A stretch of DNA of 64,000 bases from Semisulcospira habei (GCA_036245525.1 BTPG01000003.1:156715080-156779079); one strand, 5' to 3'; shown: positions 39,734 to 52,063, counted from the stretch's first letter. Notes: generated by a model not told the origin, from the letters alone. A program made the numbers and translations.

Positions 39734-40107
39734 GTGATATATAATGTCATAGGACGGCAACTCCTGTATGGTGCACTCTCAAAAGGCCACAGGAAGCAAG
39801 GACGGCCAAAGAAACGCTTCAAAGACTGCATAAAAGACAGCCTCAAGTACTGCGTCTTCCCGGTAAAGGAATTTGAAGCACAAGCACAAGACAGATCTGG
39901 CTGGAAAGCAGATCCACCAGGAAAGCCTGCACGCTCTTTGAACAAAATCGGCACGAACGGATCACCAGTGCCAGAGCTCGCAGATAGACCGCGTCGACTT
40001 TCCCTACAGCTACGTTCCAGTGCCCCCATTGCCCTCGCAGGTGTGGCTCCAGGATTGGCTTGGCCAGCCCCATCCGCACCCACAAATAGAAGTCATGCAC
40101 AATGACG
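39734..40107 (+). mobile_element. LINE 3' fragment with zinc-finger tail, block copy 1
   Basis: Encodes RQLLYGALSKGHRKQGRPKK and RFKDCIKDSLKYC, then DRSGWKA, the recognisable C-terminal region of a common invertebrate LINE polyprotein. In another frame it ends [20 protein letters not shown] followed by HK and a stop, a C2H2-like tail, so one frameshift is present. The enzyme core is missing. Confidence 0.7.
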
Positions 40108-40196
40108 ACATCATCGGCTTCGATGGTCTAACCATTAGAGGACGGCAGACAGTTTTTTGTTTGTTTGTCTGTTTTGTTTGTCTGTAAATTATTATT

Positions 40197-40199
40197 ATT

Positions 40200-40237
<38 letters not shown>

Positions 40238-40240
40238 TAT
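40197..40240. repeat. (CAT)n microsatellite
   Basis: CAT/ATT repeats; the counterpart at 45975-46033 is several units longer. Confidence 0.9.
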
Positions 40241-40252
40241 TACTATTATTAT

Positions 40253-40365
40253 CTCCGCACGCAAAAGGCTATCGGCCCAAGTCGGCCGCAGCAAGCCCAG
40301 CGCACATTCGTGTGCTGGTCCAATGCGGCCGACTACGGCCCGATGGCATTCGCGTACTTGGACCA
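40253..40365. repeat. Foldback element, GGCCGCAG/CGATGGC family
   Basis: GCAAAAGGCTATCGGCCCAA pairs with the ACTACGGCCCGATGGCATTC arm, with GTGTGCTGG at the tip. It ends about 25 bases inside the intron from exon 40396-40503. Confidence 0.75.
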
Positions 40366-40395
40366 TTATCATCATTTTTGCATGTTGATACTCAC

Positions 40396-40503
40396 GGCAA
40401 TGGGCTTCATCCGAGGCGTCCCCACAATCGTTGTCTTTGTCACAAACCCAGGTACTGGGAATACAGCGGCCGTTGTCGCACTTGGTCTGTGTGGCTGTGC
40501 ATT
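40396..40503 (-). CDS. Gene B, LDLa exon 5 (block copy 1)
   Basis: 108-base phase 1-1 exon, acceptor TGAGACAG after a long (TG)n tract, donor C|GTGAGT. Encodes [20 protein letters not shown] then [15 protein letters not shown]. Identical to 46187-46294; probably the same exon assembled twice. Confidence 0.85.
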
Positions 40504-40507
40504 CTGT

Positions 40508-40609
<102 letters not shown>

Positions 40610-40919
40610 CAAAAATTGACGTCACCCGCAATGAAAAACGCTGCATGCTACGTAAACTTAGACATAACGCGTAAAAACACGTCATAATTTGACCTTACAT
40701 GCAGTGAAAAACTGCATTTGACCACAGATTGTTTATTATAAGTTATGGTGTGACATCGCGTCATAATGCGTCATCTTTGACGTCAGATACAGTGAAAAAT
40801 GCATATGACTTAAAATTATAATAGCGACATTATCTGACGTCACAATCAGTTTGACATCATATATCTCATGCCACAGACACCTGCCTTAAGCTAATTAAAA
40901 GCCCTCATAATACACCTAC

Positions 40920-41036
40920 CACAGTGGAGTTCATCACTTGCGTCGGCACAATCGTCATCGCCATCACACTTCCAGTGAGCGTTAATACACTTGGAACCGT
41001 CAGCACACATGTACTGATCCGCCCTGCATGACGAGG
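40920..41036 (-). CDS. Gene B, LDLa exon 4 (block copy 1)
   Basis: 117-base phase 1-1 exon, acceptor CCTCTCCAG, donor G|GTAGGT. Encodes [17 protein letters not shown] and [17 protein letters not shown]. Same as 46699-46815. Related by position and sequence to gene A exon 58398-58516. Confidence 0.85.
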
Positions 41037-41069
41037 CTGGAGAGGCGGGGGAAAAAGAAGATAAAGATC

Positions 41070-41223
<154 letters not shown>

Positions 41224-41399
41224 ACTCTACCTTCGAGGAAAATGCGGACACCGCTCAACAGGAAGAGGCAAAGAACCTGGGCCCCTAATGAACGAACGTC
41301 CAACAGCAAGAGGAAAACTTCCTGAGCCCGCTGCTGTTGTGGAGGCTCATTTTCTTATTTGCCTCTTTCTGGCAACATTTTAAAAAAAATCTCTCCGTT

Positions 41400-41515
41400 G
41401 TTCTTCATCCCTAGTAGCAAAAGGTCTTAGGGTCGAGGACGGCCGCAGTTGGCCCGCGCACGGCCGTGCGCGGGTCAACCGCGGCCGTCCTCGGCCAAGG
41501 ACTTTTGCGCGCTGG
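41400..41515. repeat. GC-rich foldback element, GACGGCCGC family
   Basis: GTCGAGGACGGCCGCAGTTG pairs with CAACCGCGGCCGTCCTCGGC; tip CGCGCACGGCCGTGCGCG. Confidence 0.85.
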
Positions 41516-41679
41516 GTTTCACTCTCAGTGCTTATGATCTCCACGAGCATTTACCATGGCAGCTACTGCGCTTCACAACTAGACATGTAAAGGGTTGGAT
41601 TTATATCTTCGCTAATTTGATAGACGGATGGATTTATTTGGCGTATGCACTGATGAAGTGAAGGATATTTTTAACTCGT

Positions 41680-41770
41680 TCAGTGCCGAGAAAACCTGAA
41701 CACCATCCGATTGCATAGATCCTCATGGTATAGATTCTCATGAGCCCCCGCACCTGCCTCTATGCCTCTT
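41680..41770. repeat. Decayed foldback element, TCCTCATGAGCCCC family
   Basis: TTAACTCGTTCAGTGCCGAG at one end, then GATCCTCATGGTATAGATTC and CTCATGAGCCCC inside. Confidence 0.5.
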
Positions 41771-41814
41771 GCTGACGTCACTTCGAATCCATGTTGCTGG
41801 GATACCAAGTTTGG

Positions 41815-41998
41815 TTTTGTTGTTGTTGTTTTGTTGTTTTTGTTACTATTGTTTGTTTTGTTGTTTGTTTGTTGTTTGTTTGTTGTTGTTTTTTTGGGTG
41901 TTTGGTTGTTGTTGTTTGTTTTGTTTGTTTGTTTTTTGTTTAGTTTTTTTGTTTGTTTGTTTGTTTGTTTGTTTGTTTGTTTGTTTGTTTGTTTGGGA
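41815..41998. repeat. (TTG)n and (TTTG)n low-complexity tract
   Basis: TTG/TTTG repeats, ending in a purer (TTTG)n run at 41948-41996. Confidence 0.9.
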
Positions 41999-42071
41999 GG
42001 GGGTTGTTTTTGTTTTTCTTGAATGAAGGAAGATAGCAGAAAAAAGTCTACTTCAGCTGGCATTGAGCGGG

Positions 42072-42150
42072 TTAACTCTTTCGAGGCGTGCCGCATCGAG
42101 TCGCGGTTTTACACCGCGAATCCGGATGCGGCACGTCCCGAAAGAGTTAA
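42072..42150. repeat. TTAA-flanked foldback element, CGAGGCGTGCCGC family
   Basis: TTAACTCTTTCGAGGCGTGC pairs with GCACGTCCCGAAAGAGTTAA. Perfect TTAA ends. Confidence 0.88.
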
Positions 42151-42284
42151 AGACGTGTTTTTCTAGTGTTTAGCGTCCGCTCGGAGCCATTCAAGGGCAA
42201 GAAACTCGTGACAGAAAAAAATCTTCGTTTCCCTCACCCTGCGCTCTGACAGGACGAGCAGAAGTGGAACAGAGTTTTACTCAC

Positions 42285-42401
42285 TGCAGTTCCTCTCATC
42301 CCAGCCATCGCGGCAGTCATTGTCTCCGTCGCACAACCACGTGTCTTCGATGCACAGGAAGTTGTCACACTGAACCTCGCCAGCTGAGCACTGCACCTTG
42401 T
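42285..42401 (-). CDS. Gene B, LDLa exon 3 (block copy 1)
   Basis: 117-base phase 1-1 exon, acceptor TTGCTGCAG, donor A|GTGAGT. Encodes [20 protein letters not shown] and [17 protein letters not shown]. Same as 48055-48171. Confidence 0.85.
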
Positions 42402-43087
42402 CTGCAGCAAATAACACGACTTCCACATGACTACCAAATTTAAATACACCCATTCGGAGTTACGACTGCGCGTGCGCCATGACTTGTACCAAACAAACAT
42501 CCTGGGATAAATGTGCGCGCGGCATGTCTTTTATGAGAAACCCTAGACGTGTCATTCTCTTGTTACGGTGACTAAATTGGGCGAATCCGACATTTGAGCT
42601 CATATTTTCGGTCCGCACGAGGGCTTCTAACTTGTTCTAATGAGACAGAACTGGCTAAATATCATTTTCGATCGGTTTATTTCCACAGGATTATCAATTT
42701 AACGCCGCAACTTTTTGGTGATGAACCAGCGATGTCACCCAGCACTGGGCGAGAATGAAGCACGAGGTAGTGAAGCTGAACGCTCGAGTTTTCCGGAAGT
42801 GTTTTGAATACATGAGCCCTCTGAGTCTGTTTGGTACAACACCCGCCCTAGCTTGCATTACTTGTCTGAGATTCCGCGAATGGGTGTATTCCGTTCATTT
42901 ACTGTCGTCGTCATGAGGGGAGCACGGGTTGCGGCGCATAGTTTCTTCGATTCCCCCATATAAAGGGGGCACGGGTTGTGGCGCAAGCGCTTTATGAGGC
43001 ACAAGGGTTAGTACGCCTTCTAGTTATCGCTATTTCTCTTGTTTTTATTATTTGCCGTCACCATGAAATCATGCTCATTATCACCTA
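42402..43087. other. Gene B intron, no feature seen
   Basis: A related pair of AGGGGGCACGGGTTGTGGCGCA and AGGGGAGCACGGGTTGCGGC segments near 42915-42990 is the only repeat noticed. Confidence 0.4.
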
Positions 43088-43300
43088 TTAACTCATTAAG
43101 TCCCGACACATCCCAGCTAGATATGGCTCGACCATGATAGTTCAAGGGTGGTGCCAGAATAGCTTGGCGCCTATAGGCGCCTAGCTATTCTGGTACCACC
43201 CTTGAACTATCATGGTCAGTCTGCATCCTGAATTGTAGTGCAGTCATCAGAGGACAACTCCTAAATGTGGGGACTTCGCACCTGGGACACAATGAGTTAA
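43088..43300. repeat. TTAA-flanked foldback element, TTCAAGGG/GGCGCC family
   Basis: TTAACTCATTAAGTCCCGAC to GGGACACAATGAGTTAA; the core pairs GACCATGATAGTTCAAGGGT with ACCCTTGAACTATCATGGTC. Confidence 0.88.
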
Positions 43301-43424
43301 CTGGGCTTTTATTATTAGTGCTTATATTGTTATTGCTAGATCACCCGGAAGAGTTTGTTGCGGCTGCTATCATTTCTTAATCGCTTAATCGTGTAAAAAA
43401 AAAAAAAAAACACCCATCACAGCC

Positions 43425-43495
43425 CAGTAAGCAAAGGTCCTCGGGCCCACGAGAGGCTGCACCGCGGCCGTCGTGGGCCCGAAGGCGTTTTGCTA
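43425..43495. repeat. GC-rich foldback element, GCCCACGA family
   Basis: AAGGTCCTCGGGCCCACGA pairs with TCGTGGGCCCGAAGGCGTTT around a CTGCACCGCGGC tip. Confidence 0.8.
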
Positions 43496-43602
43496 CAGGG
43501 GAGATTGACCGCTTGACCATCCCTCCGCTACTGAATGGCGTCATAGTAGCCTGCTTGACGTCAGTCCAGACCAAAAAGGTGACTGCCAAGCGTGTAAAAT
43601 GC

Positions 43603-43735
43603 AAAGAAGTACCCAACGGAGAGAGAAACACGCTCAGAAAAGACGGGTACAACACAATTTATTTTACATTTTTGTGTTGTACCCGCCTTTTCTAAGCGTG
43701 TTTCTTTCTCCGTTGGGTACTTCTTCGCTCGACGT
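43603..43735. repeat. Long near-perfect 132-bp palindrome
   Basis: AAGAAGTACCCAACGGAGAG pairs with CTCCGTTGGGTACTTCTT; the arms continue through GAAACACGCTCAGAAAAG and GGGTACAACACA to an AT-rich tip. Also at 49371-49503 in block copy 2. Confidence 0.88.
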
Positions 43736-43789
43736 CAAACTCCAATAACTGAACTCCGTTTGAGGAACACACAGAGTCAGACGTGGCCA

Positions 43790-43980
43790 ACAGATCCTCA
43801 AGAGCCCCCGCGGACGCGGGGGCTCTTGAGGATCTATGCCTCTTGAAGATGGGTGTTGTTTGTTTTGTCCCGGCAAAGTTGAAGTTGTTAACCCTCTGGC
43901 TGTCGGTAGCGGTTTTTGTCGCGATGACTCCTGTAGGAATCATCGCGACAAAAACCTCTACCGACAGCCAAAAGGGTTAA
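43790..43980. repeat. Two foldback elements: CAAGAGCCCCCGC and GTCGGTAGCGG types
   Basis: 43790-43850 pairs GATCCTCAAGAGCCCCCGCG with CGCGGGGGCTCTTGAGGATC. 43888-43980 runs TTAACCCTCTGGCTGTCGGT to ACCGACAGCCAAAAGGGTTAA, with perfect TTAA ends. Confidence 0.88.
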
Positions 43981-44008
43981 CGACTAGGAAGACACCGAGA
44001 GCACAAGG

Positions 44009-44095
44009 TCATCGGGCTGACGTCGGCCGCAGTCGCCCGCACACTGCTGTACTCGGGCCAACTGTGCCCGTCGTCGGTCCAAGGCCGGCTGTTTG
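44009..44095. repeat. Foldback element beside a 5' splice site
   Basis: CAAGGTCATCGGGCTGACGT opposite GTGCCCGTCGTCGGTCCAAG; degenerate arms. Ends about 17 bases from the donor of exon 44118-44234. Confidence 0.6.
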
Positions 44096-44117
44096 TTTAC
44101 TGGGGACTGGTACTCAC

Positions 44118-44234
44118 GGCAATTGACTTCATCCGTGTTATCTCCGCAGTCGTTATCTCCGTCGCAGCGAAACTCTACAGTGATGCACCGCCCGTTGTTG
44201 CACTTCAGCTGGTGCTCGCCGGAACAGTCCGTAG
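44118..44234 (-). CDS. Gene B, LDLa exon 2 (block copy 1)
   Basis: 117-base phase 1-1 exon, acceptor CTTCTTTAG, donor C|GTGAGT. Encodes [17 protein letters not shown] and [17 protein letters not shown]. Same as 49886-50002. Confidence 0.85.
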
Positions 44235-44427
44235 CTAAAGAAGAACAACGGGTAGTAGTGCGGCGATTGTGCTGGCATCAGTACTTCATGCACGCACGCG
44301 CGCGCGGCGCGCACGCAAGTACGCACTGACGCAATCACGCATACACGCACACATATACCCAATGCGCAAAACGGTCTGCCGATGGCCTTTGCGTACTGGG
44401 TATACATACAGGCAAGACAGAAATGAT

Positions 44428-44927
44428 NNNNNNNNNNNNNNNNNNNNNNNNNNNNNNNNNNNNNNNNNNNNNNNNNNNNNNNNNNNNNNNNNNNNNNNNN
44501 NNNNNNNNNNNNNNNNNNNNNNNNNNNNNNNNNNNNNNNNNNNNNNNNNNNNNNNNNNNNNNNNNNNNNNNNNNNNNNNNNNNNNNNNNNNNNNNNNNNN
44601 NNNNNNNNNNNNNNNNNNNNNNNNNNNNNNNNNNNNNNNNNNNNNNNNNNNNNNNNNNNNNNNNNNNNNNNNNNNNNNNNNNNNNNNNNNNNNNNNNNNN
44701 NNNNNNNNNNNNNNNNNNNNNNNNNNNNNNNNNNNNNNNNNNNNNNNNNNNNNNNNNNNNNNNNNNNNNNNNNNNNNNNNNNNNNNNNNNNNNNNNNNNN
44801 NNNNNNNNNNNNNNNNNNNNNNNNNNNNNNNNNNNNNNNNNNNNNNNNNNNNNNNNNNNNNNNNNNNNNNNNNNNNNNNNNNNNNNNNNNNNNNNNNNNN
44901 NNNNNNNNNNNNNNNNNNNNNNNNNNN
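44428..44927. other. Assembly gap of exactly 500 N
   Basis: 500 unknown bases, a conventional placeholder. Both edges coincide with the ends of the duplicated 5.3-kb block. Confidence 1.
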
Positions 44928-45515
44928 CAACTAACATTTTTATTTGACGGTTGGGGTTCCTTGGGACTGAATTCAGAAAGATTTCAGAGCAATATTTGCG
45001 TCCAGTGGTAGCGATGAGAATAAGACAGATATGTCAAAAACCAAGTCTATGTCGCTACATCACTTCAAGATGACGCTCACAGTTGTTGGGAATGCTTTCA
45101 AATAGACAAAATGGCGCATTACTGTCTTCGGAGAGGTGGTGGGGCTAAAAGGTTGTTCCAAGAGCAAACTTTGCTGGCTTAGGTGTGACAGCAAATGTGA
45201 AACAGTATAAATGTAGTCACCAATCGTCCTTGCATCCGTTCTTCAGCCGTCGTGTGTGTTTGCGTGCGTTTGTCTAAGGCAATTTCTTAGGGACAATAAC
45301 ATTCACAGACTTTAAACTCGACACAACTGTAGTTTACAAGTACAACTTTACCTACATATTTCACCTGTAGAAAAGATCAAAGTCAACATGGGTCGATGTG
45401 TTTGTAAAGATTAGTCATTTTTCGCACACAATTTTTTAAAAGTTAACTTTGGGCGCAAAAGTTTGAAAGTACCTAAGTATGCATTTTACACCGTGAATAC
45501 TAATGCGAATATTTT

Positions 45516-45889
45516 GTGATATATAATGTCATAGGACGGCAACTCCTGTATGGTGCACTCTCAAAAGGCCACAGGAAGCAAGGACGGCCAAAGAAACGCT
45601 TCAAAGACTGCATAAAAGACAGCCTCAAGTACTGCGTCTTCCCGGTAAAGGAATTTGAAGCACAAGCACAAGACAGATCTGGCTGGAAAGCAGATCCACC
45701 AGGAAAGCCTGCACGCTCTTTGAACAAAATCGGCGCGAACGGATCACCAGTGCCAGAGCTCGCAGATAGACCGCGTCGAATTTCCCTACAGCTACGTTCC
45801 AGTGCCCCCATTGCCCTCGCAGGTGTGGCTCCAGGATTGGCTTGGCCAGCCCCATCCGCACCCACAAATAGAAGTCATGCACAATGACG
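45516..45889 (+). mobile_element. LINE 3' fragment, block copy 2
   Basis: Same as 39734-40107 apart from a few substitutions, including Thr to Ala in the NKIG(T/A)NGSPV segment. Confidence 0.7.
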
Positions 45890-45978
45890 ACATCATCGGC
45901 TTCGATGGTCTAACCATTAGAGGACGGCAGACAGTTTTTTGTTTGTTTGTCTGTTTTGTTTGTCTGTAAATTATTATT

Positions 45979-46028
<50 letters not shown>

Positions 46029-46186
46029 TATTACTATTATTATCTCCGCACGCAAAAGGCTATCGGCCCAAGTCGGCCGCAGCAAGCCCAGCGCACATTC
46101 GTGTGCTGGTCCAATGCGGCCGACTACGGCCCGATGGCATTCGCGTACTTGGACCATTATCATCATTTTTGCATGTTGATACTCAC

Positions 46187-46294
46187 GGCAATGGGCTTCA
46201 TCCGAGGCGTCCCCACAATCGTTGTCTTTGTCACAAACCCAGGTACTGGGAATACAGCGGCCGTTGTCGCACTTGGTCTGTGTGGCTGTGCATT
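46187..46294 (-). CDS. Gene B, LDLa exon 5
   Basis: Same exon as 40396-40503 (108 bases, phase 1-1, [18 protein letters not shown]). In the corrected gene it would be followed by the ShKT terminal exon at 37009-37163. The 3' splice site directly follows a (TG)n tract (46300-46383). Confidence 0.88.
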
Positions 46295-46298
46295 CTGT

Positions 46299-46988
<690 letters not shown>

Positions 46989-47840
46989 ACTCTACCTTCG
47001 AGGAAAATGCGGACACCGCTCAACAGGAAGAGGCAAAGAACCTGGGCCCCTAATGAACGAACGTCCAACAGCAAGAGGAAAACTTCCTGAGCCCGCTGCT
47101 GTTGTGGAGGCTCATTTTCTTATTTGCCTCTTTCTGGCAACATTTTAAAAAAAAATCTCTCCGTTGTTCTTCATCCCTAGTAGCAAAAGGTCTTAGGGTC
47201 GAGGACGGCCGCAGTTGGCCCGCGCACGGCCGTGCGCGGGTCAACCGCGGCCGTCCTCGGCCAAGGACTTTTGCGCGCTGGGTTTCACTCTCAGTGCTTA
47301 TGATCTCCACGAGCATTTACCATGGCAGCTACTGCGCTTCACAACTAGACATGTAAAGGGTTGGATTTATATCTTCGCTAATTTGATAGACGGATGGATT
47401 TATTTGGCGTATGCACTGATGAAGTGACGGATATTTTTAACTCGTTCAGTGCCGAGAAAACCTGAACACCATCCGATTGCATAGATCCTCATGGTATAGA
47501 TTCTCATGAGCCCCCGCACCTGCCTCTATGCCTCTTGCTGACGTCACTTCGAATCCATGTTGCTGGGATACCAAGTTTGGTTTTGTTGTTGTTGTTTTGT
47601 TGTTTTTGTTACTATTGTTTGTTTTGTTGTTTGTTTGTTGTTTGTTTGTTGTTGTTTTTTTGGGTGTTTGGTTGTTGTTGTTTGTTTTGTTTGTTTGTTT
47701 TTTGTTTAGTTTTTTGTTTGTTTGTTTGTTTGTTTGTTTGTTTGTTTGTTTGTTTGTTTGTTTGGGAGGGGGTTGTTTTTGTTTTTCTTGAATGAAGGAA
47801 GATAGCAGAAAAAAGTCTACTTCAGCTGGCATTGAGCGGG

Positions 47841-47920
47841 TTAACTCTTTCGAGGCGTGCCGCATCGAGTCGCGGTTTTAACACCGCGAATCCGGATGCG
47901 GCACGTCCCGAAAGAGTTAA
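47841..47920. repeat. TTAA-flanked foldback element, block copy 2
   Basis: Counterpart of 42072-42150, one A longer at the tip. Confidence 0.88.
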
Positions 47921-48054
47921 AGACGTGTTTTTCTAGTGTTTAGCGTCCGCTCGGAGCCATTCAAGGGCAAGAAACTCGTGACAGAAAAAAATCTTCGTTT
48001 CCCTCACCCTGCGCTCTGACAGGACGAGCAGAAGTGGAACAGAGTTTTACTCAC

Positions 48055-48171
48055 TGCAGTTCCTCTCATCCCAGCCATCGCGGCAGTCATTGTCTCCGTC
48101 GCACAACCACGTGTCTTCGATGCACAGGAAGTTGTCACACTGAACCTCGCCAGCTGAGCACTGCACCTTGT
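48055..48171 (-). CDS. Gene B, LDLa exon 3
   Basis: Same exon as 42285-42401 (117 bases, phase 1-1): [18 protein letters not shown] and [16 protein letters not shown]. The Trp in DGWDE is unusual, since most LDLa repeats have Ser there. Confidence 0.88.
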
Positions 48172-48854
48172 CTGCAGCAAATAACACGACTTCCACATGA
48201 CTACCAAATTTAAATACACCCATTCGGAGTTACGACTGCGCGTGCGCCATGACTTGTACCAAACAAACATCCTGGGATAAATGTGCGCGCGGCATGTCTT
48301 TTATGAGAAACCCTAGACGTGTCATTCTCTTGTTACGGTGACTAAATTGGGCGAATCCGACATTTGAGCTCATATTTTCGGTCCGCACGAGGGCTTCTAA
48401 CTTGTTCTAATGAGACAGAACTGGCTAAATATCATTTTCGATCGGTTTATTTCCACAGGATTATCAATTTAACGCCGCAACTTTTTGGTGATGAACCAGC
48501 GATGTCACCCAGCACTGGAGAATGAAGCACGAGGTAGTGAAGCTGAACGCTCGAGTTTTCCGGAAGTGTTTTGAATACATGAGCCCTCTGAGTCTGTTTG
48601 GTACAACACCCGCCCTAGCTTGCATTACTTGTCTGAGATTCCGCGAATGGGTGTATTCCGTTCATTTACTGTCGTCGTCATGAGGGGAGCACGGGTTGCG
48701 GCGCATAGTTTCTTCGATTCCCCCATATAAAGGGGGCACGGGTTGTGGCGCAAGCGCTTTATGAGGCACAAGGGTTAGTACGCCTTCTAGTTATCGCTAT
48801 TTCTCTTGTTTTTATTATTTGCCGTCACCATGAAATCATGCTCATTATCACCTA

Positions 48855-49748
48855 TTAACTCATTAAGTCCCGACACATCCCAGCTAGATATGGCTCGACC
48901 ATGATAGTTCAAGGGTGGTGCCAGAATAGCTTGGCGCCTATAGGCGCCTAGCTATTCTGGTACCACCCTTGAACTATCATGGTCAGTCTGCATCCTGAAT
49001 TGTAGTGCAGTCATCAGAGGACAACTCCTAAATGTGGGGACTTCGCACCTGGGACACAATGAGTTAACTGGGCTTTTATTATTAGTGCTTATATTGTTAT
49101 TGCTAGATCACCCGGAAGAGTTTGTTGCGGCTGCTATCATTTCTTAATCGCTTAATCGTGTAAAAAAAAAAAAAAAAACACCCATCACAGCCCAGTAAGC
49201 AAAGGTCCTCGGGCCCACGACAGGCTGCACCGCGGCCGTCGTGGGCCCGAAGGCGTTTTGCTACAGGGGAGATTGACCGCTTGACCATCCCTCCGCTACT
49301 GAATGGCGTCATAGTAGCCTGCTTGACGTCAGTCCAGACCAAAAAGGTGACTGCCAAGCGTGTAAAATGCAAAGAAGTACCCAACGGAGAGAGAAACACG
49401 CTCAGAAAAGACGGGTACAACACAATTTATTTTACATTTTTGTGTTGTACCCGCCTTTTCTAAGCGTGTTTCTTTCTCCGTTGGGTACTTCTTCGCTCGA
49501 CGTCAAACTCCAATAACTGAACTCCGTTTGAGGAACACACAGAGTCAGACGTGGCCAACAGATCCTCAAGAGCCCCCGCGGACGCGGGGGCTCTTGAGGA
49601 TCTATGCCTCTTGAAGATGGGTGTTGTTTGTTTTGTCCCGGCAAAGTTGAAGTTGTTAACCCTCTGGCTGTCGGTAGCGGTTTTTGTCGCGATGACTCCT
49701 GTAGGAATCATCGCGACAAAAACCTCTACCGACAGCCAAAAGGGTTAA
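48855..49748. repeat. Cluster of five foldback elements, block copy 2
   Basis: Counterparts of 43088-43980: TTAA-bounded element 48855-49067, GCCCACGA type near 49192-49262, long palindrome 49371-49503, CAAGAGCCCCC type near 49560-49615, and TTAA-bounded GTCGGTAGCGG type 49656-49748. Confidence 0.85.
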
Positions 49749-49885
49749 CGACTAGGAAGACACCGAGAGCACAAGGTCATCGGGCTGACGTCGGCCGCAG
49801 TCGCCCGCACACTGCTGTACTCGGGCCAACTGTGCCCGTCGTCGGTCCAAGGCCGGCTGTTTGTTTACTGGGGACTGGTACTCAC

Positions 49886-50002
49886 GGCAATTGACTTCAT
49901 CCGTGTTATCTCCGCAGTCGTTATCTCCGTCGCAGCGAAACTCTACAGTGATGCACCGCCCGTTGTTGCACTTCAGCTGGTGCTCGCCGGAACAGTCCGT
50001 AG
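49886..50002 (-). CDS. Gene B, LDLa exon 2
   Basis: Same exon as 44118-44234 (117 bases, phase 1-1): [19 protein letters not shown] and [17 protein letters not shown]. Directly upstream in the gene is exon 51347-51460, which is not duplicated. Confidence 0.88.
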
Positions 50003-50194
50003 CTAAAGAAGAACAACGGGTAGTAGTGCGGCGATTGTGCTGGCATCAGTACTTCATGCACGCACGCGCGCGCGGCGCGCACGCAAGTACGCACTGACGC
50101 AATCACGCATACACGCACACATATACCCAATGCGCAAAACGGTCTGCCGATGGCCTTTGCGTACTGGGTATACATACAGGCAAGACAGAAATGA

Positions 50195-51107
50195 TATGCC
50201 ATACTATTTTCTGCCAGTTCAGTCAAGCCTTTAATACCACTTAGTCATACCAATTCATGATAATAATTATTAATATGTCCAGAGTCGAACAGGCATACTA
50301 ATGTATAGTTGAGTTGTTTGAAACTCTGTTAAAGCAAGCAAAAGGTCACCCGGTCGACTAAACGGACGTCGGCCGCCCGAAAACATTTTGCATATCACCA
50401 AACAAATTTCGCATAAAGAAAAGGTAGCAACAGGCAGCCTATTTTTAAGTGCAATTCTGATTCGATGTGTTTTAACGAGTATATGAATTACCTAAGAAAA
50501 GACAAGCGATTCCGCGCAATAGATCTGGAATCATAGCTGATCACGAGGCTCACAAAATTGCACTCACAAATCACGACACCACCCCTCCACCCCCCTCCCC
50601 ACTCCTCCCCCCCCCCCCCCCCCACCCCCAATCCCGGCCAACAAAAAAAAAAAAAAAAAGAAGAAGACCGGTCATGTATCACGATTTGAGGGCTTAAGCC
50701 CCTCCTTATAGTTATACTACACAGATGTCCTCTTCTTACATTGCATGAACTCGTATTACTAATATATCCTCCCGTTACACCGTATAGACACGCAATATAT
50801 TTGTGATTTCGAACAAAGGGCAAGACGAGCTATACGAGTAAGGTCAAATGGTAGCGACTTAGTATGAGTCGCTTTCAGGGAACCTAATTTGTATAGGCTC
50901 ATACTACATAGGCTCATACTACCGATGAGCCGCTATACGGATTTTTTTAAAAAATTATTCATTGTTTTTTGGTTATTGGGTTTTTTTTTTTGGTTGGTTT
51001 GTTGGGGTGGGGGGGGGGGGGAGTTGTCAAGGGACCTAACTCGTATCTATAGGCTCATACTAATAAGCCAATGTCATGGGACTAAATCACACCGGTTCCT
51101 TCGTCGT
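50195..51107. other. Gene B intron with homopolymers
   Basis: C-run at 50607-50622, A-run 50643-50660, T- and G-runs near 50980-51021, and a repeated GGCTCATACTA segment near 50895-51060. No gene seen. Confidence 0.4.
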
Positions 51108-51324
51108 TTAACCCGTTTAGCTCCAACGCCCGACAGGAGGAGATGGATCGACCATGATAATTCAAGGGTAGTGCCAGATGATGAGCTTGGCGCCTTCAGG
51201 CTCTAGACTCATCTGACTCTACCCTTGAATTATCATGGTCGAACTATCTCCTGCAGCTGGTACATAGCCGTTAGGCAACACCTCCAAAATTTGGGAAATG
51301 CGACCGTGGGGTTAAATGGGTTAA
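51108..51324. repeat. TTAA-flanked foldback element beside a 5' splice site
   Basis: TTAACCCGTTTAGCTCCAAC to GGGGTTAAATGGGTTAA; the core pairs GACCATGATAATTCAAGGGT with ACCCTTGAATTATCATGGTC. Ends 17 bases from the donor of exon 51347-51460. Confidence 0.85.
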
Positions 51325-51346
51325 ACTTTAGTTTTGGTAGACTTAC

Positions 51347-51460
51347 GGCAGTTGAGCTCGTCCGAACCGTCCAGACAGTCTCTGTCTGTGTCGCACGTCC
51401 ATTCTGCTTGGATACAGGCGCCGTTATGACACTGAAACATCAGCGGGCCGCACGTGTGAG
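51347..51460 (-). CDS. Gene B, LDLa exon 1
   Basis: 114-base phase 1-1 exon, acceptor TTGTTGCAG, donor C|GTAAGT. Encodes [18 protein letters not shown] and [16 protein letters not shown], a canonical LDLa repeat. Spliced to the signal-peptide exon at 53109-53217 by matching phase. Positional counterpart of gene C exon 13206-13316. Confidence 0.9.
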
Positions 51461-51489
51461 CTGCAACAACAATGTTATATGTCACGAAA

Positions 51490-51795
51490 CAGGGGCGGAA
51501 CAGTTACCTCGGGGGGAGAGGGGGGAGGGGTCCAACTCTTTGTTTGGGACTTTCAACCTGATACAACACAAAAGGCCTCCCGGACGTTAGACTTTGCTTG
51601 CAGGGGCCGAAAAATCGAAAGCGAGGGGGGAGGGGGGGGGGGGGCTTGGCAGGGGAGAGAAGGCGAAGGCGCGTGCGTTTTAAGACTCAACATTCACCAG
51701 AATATCAAACAACCGGGGAGGGAGGGGTGAAGGGGGGTCCAAACACCCCCGAAAAGGACCTTGTTATAGCATTTTAGCATTTTAAAGAATTGTAT

Positions 51796-51837
<42 letters not shown>

Positions 51838-52020
51838 TATTTTTTTATTTTATTTATTATTTATTTTTATTTATTTATTTTATTTATTTATTTATTTATT
51901 TATTTTTATTTATTTTATTTTTTTTTTTTGGGGGGGGGGGGGTCCGGAAACCCTGGAACCCCTTCCCCCACCCAAGATCCGCACCTGCGAAACGCGATAC
52001 CGTTTGAGGCAAGCTACTGA
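51490..52020. repeat. G-rich and (TTTA)n low-complexity intronic DNA
   Basis: Several G-runs with GGGGAGAGGGGGGAGGGG-like text at 51510-51740, (TTTA)n at 51793-51920, and a G-run at 51930-51942 followed by GTCCGGAAACCCTGGAACCCC. Confidence 0.8.
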
Positions 52021-52063
52021 GCCACCGCGAACACGCAGAGCAGTGAGTTTACACAAACGAGAG

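Noticed and set aside
44269..44947. ORFs of about 200 residues across the gap
   Set aside because: They consist of N bases.
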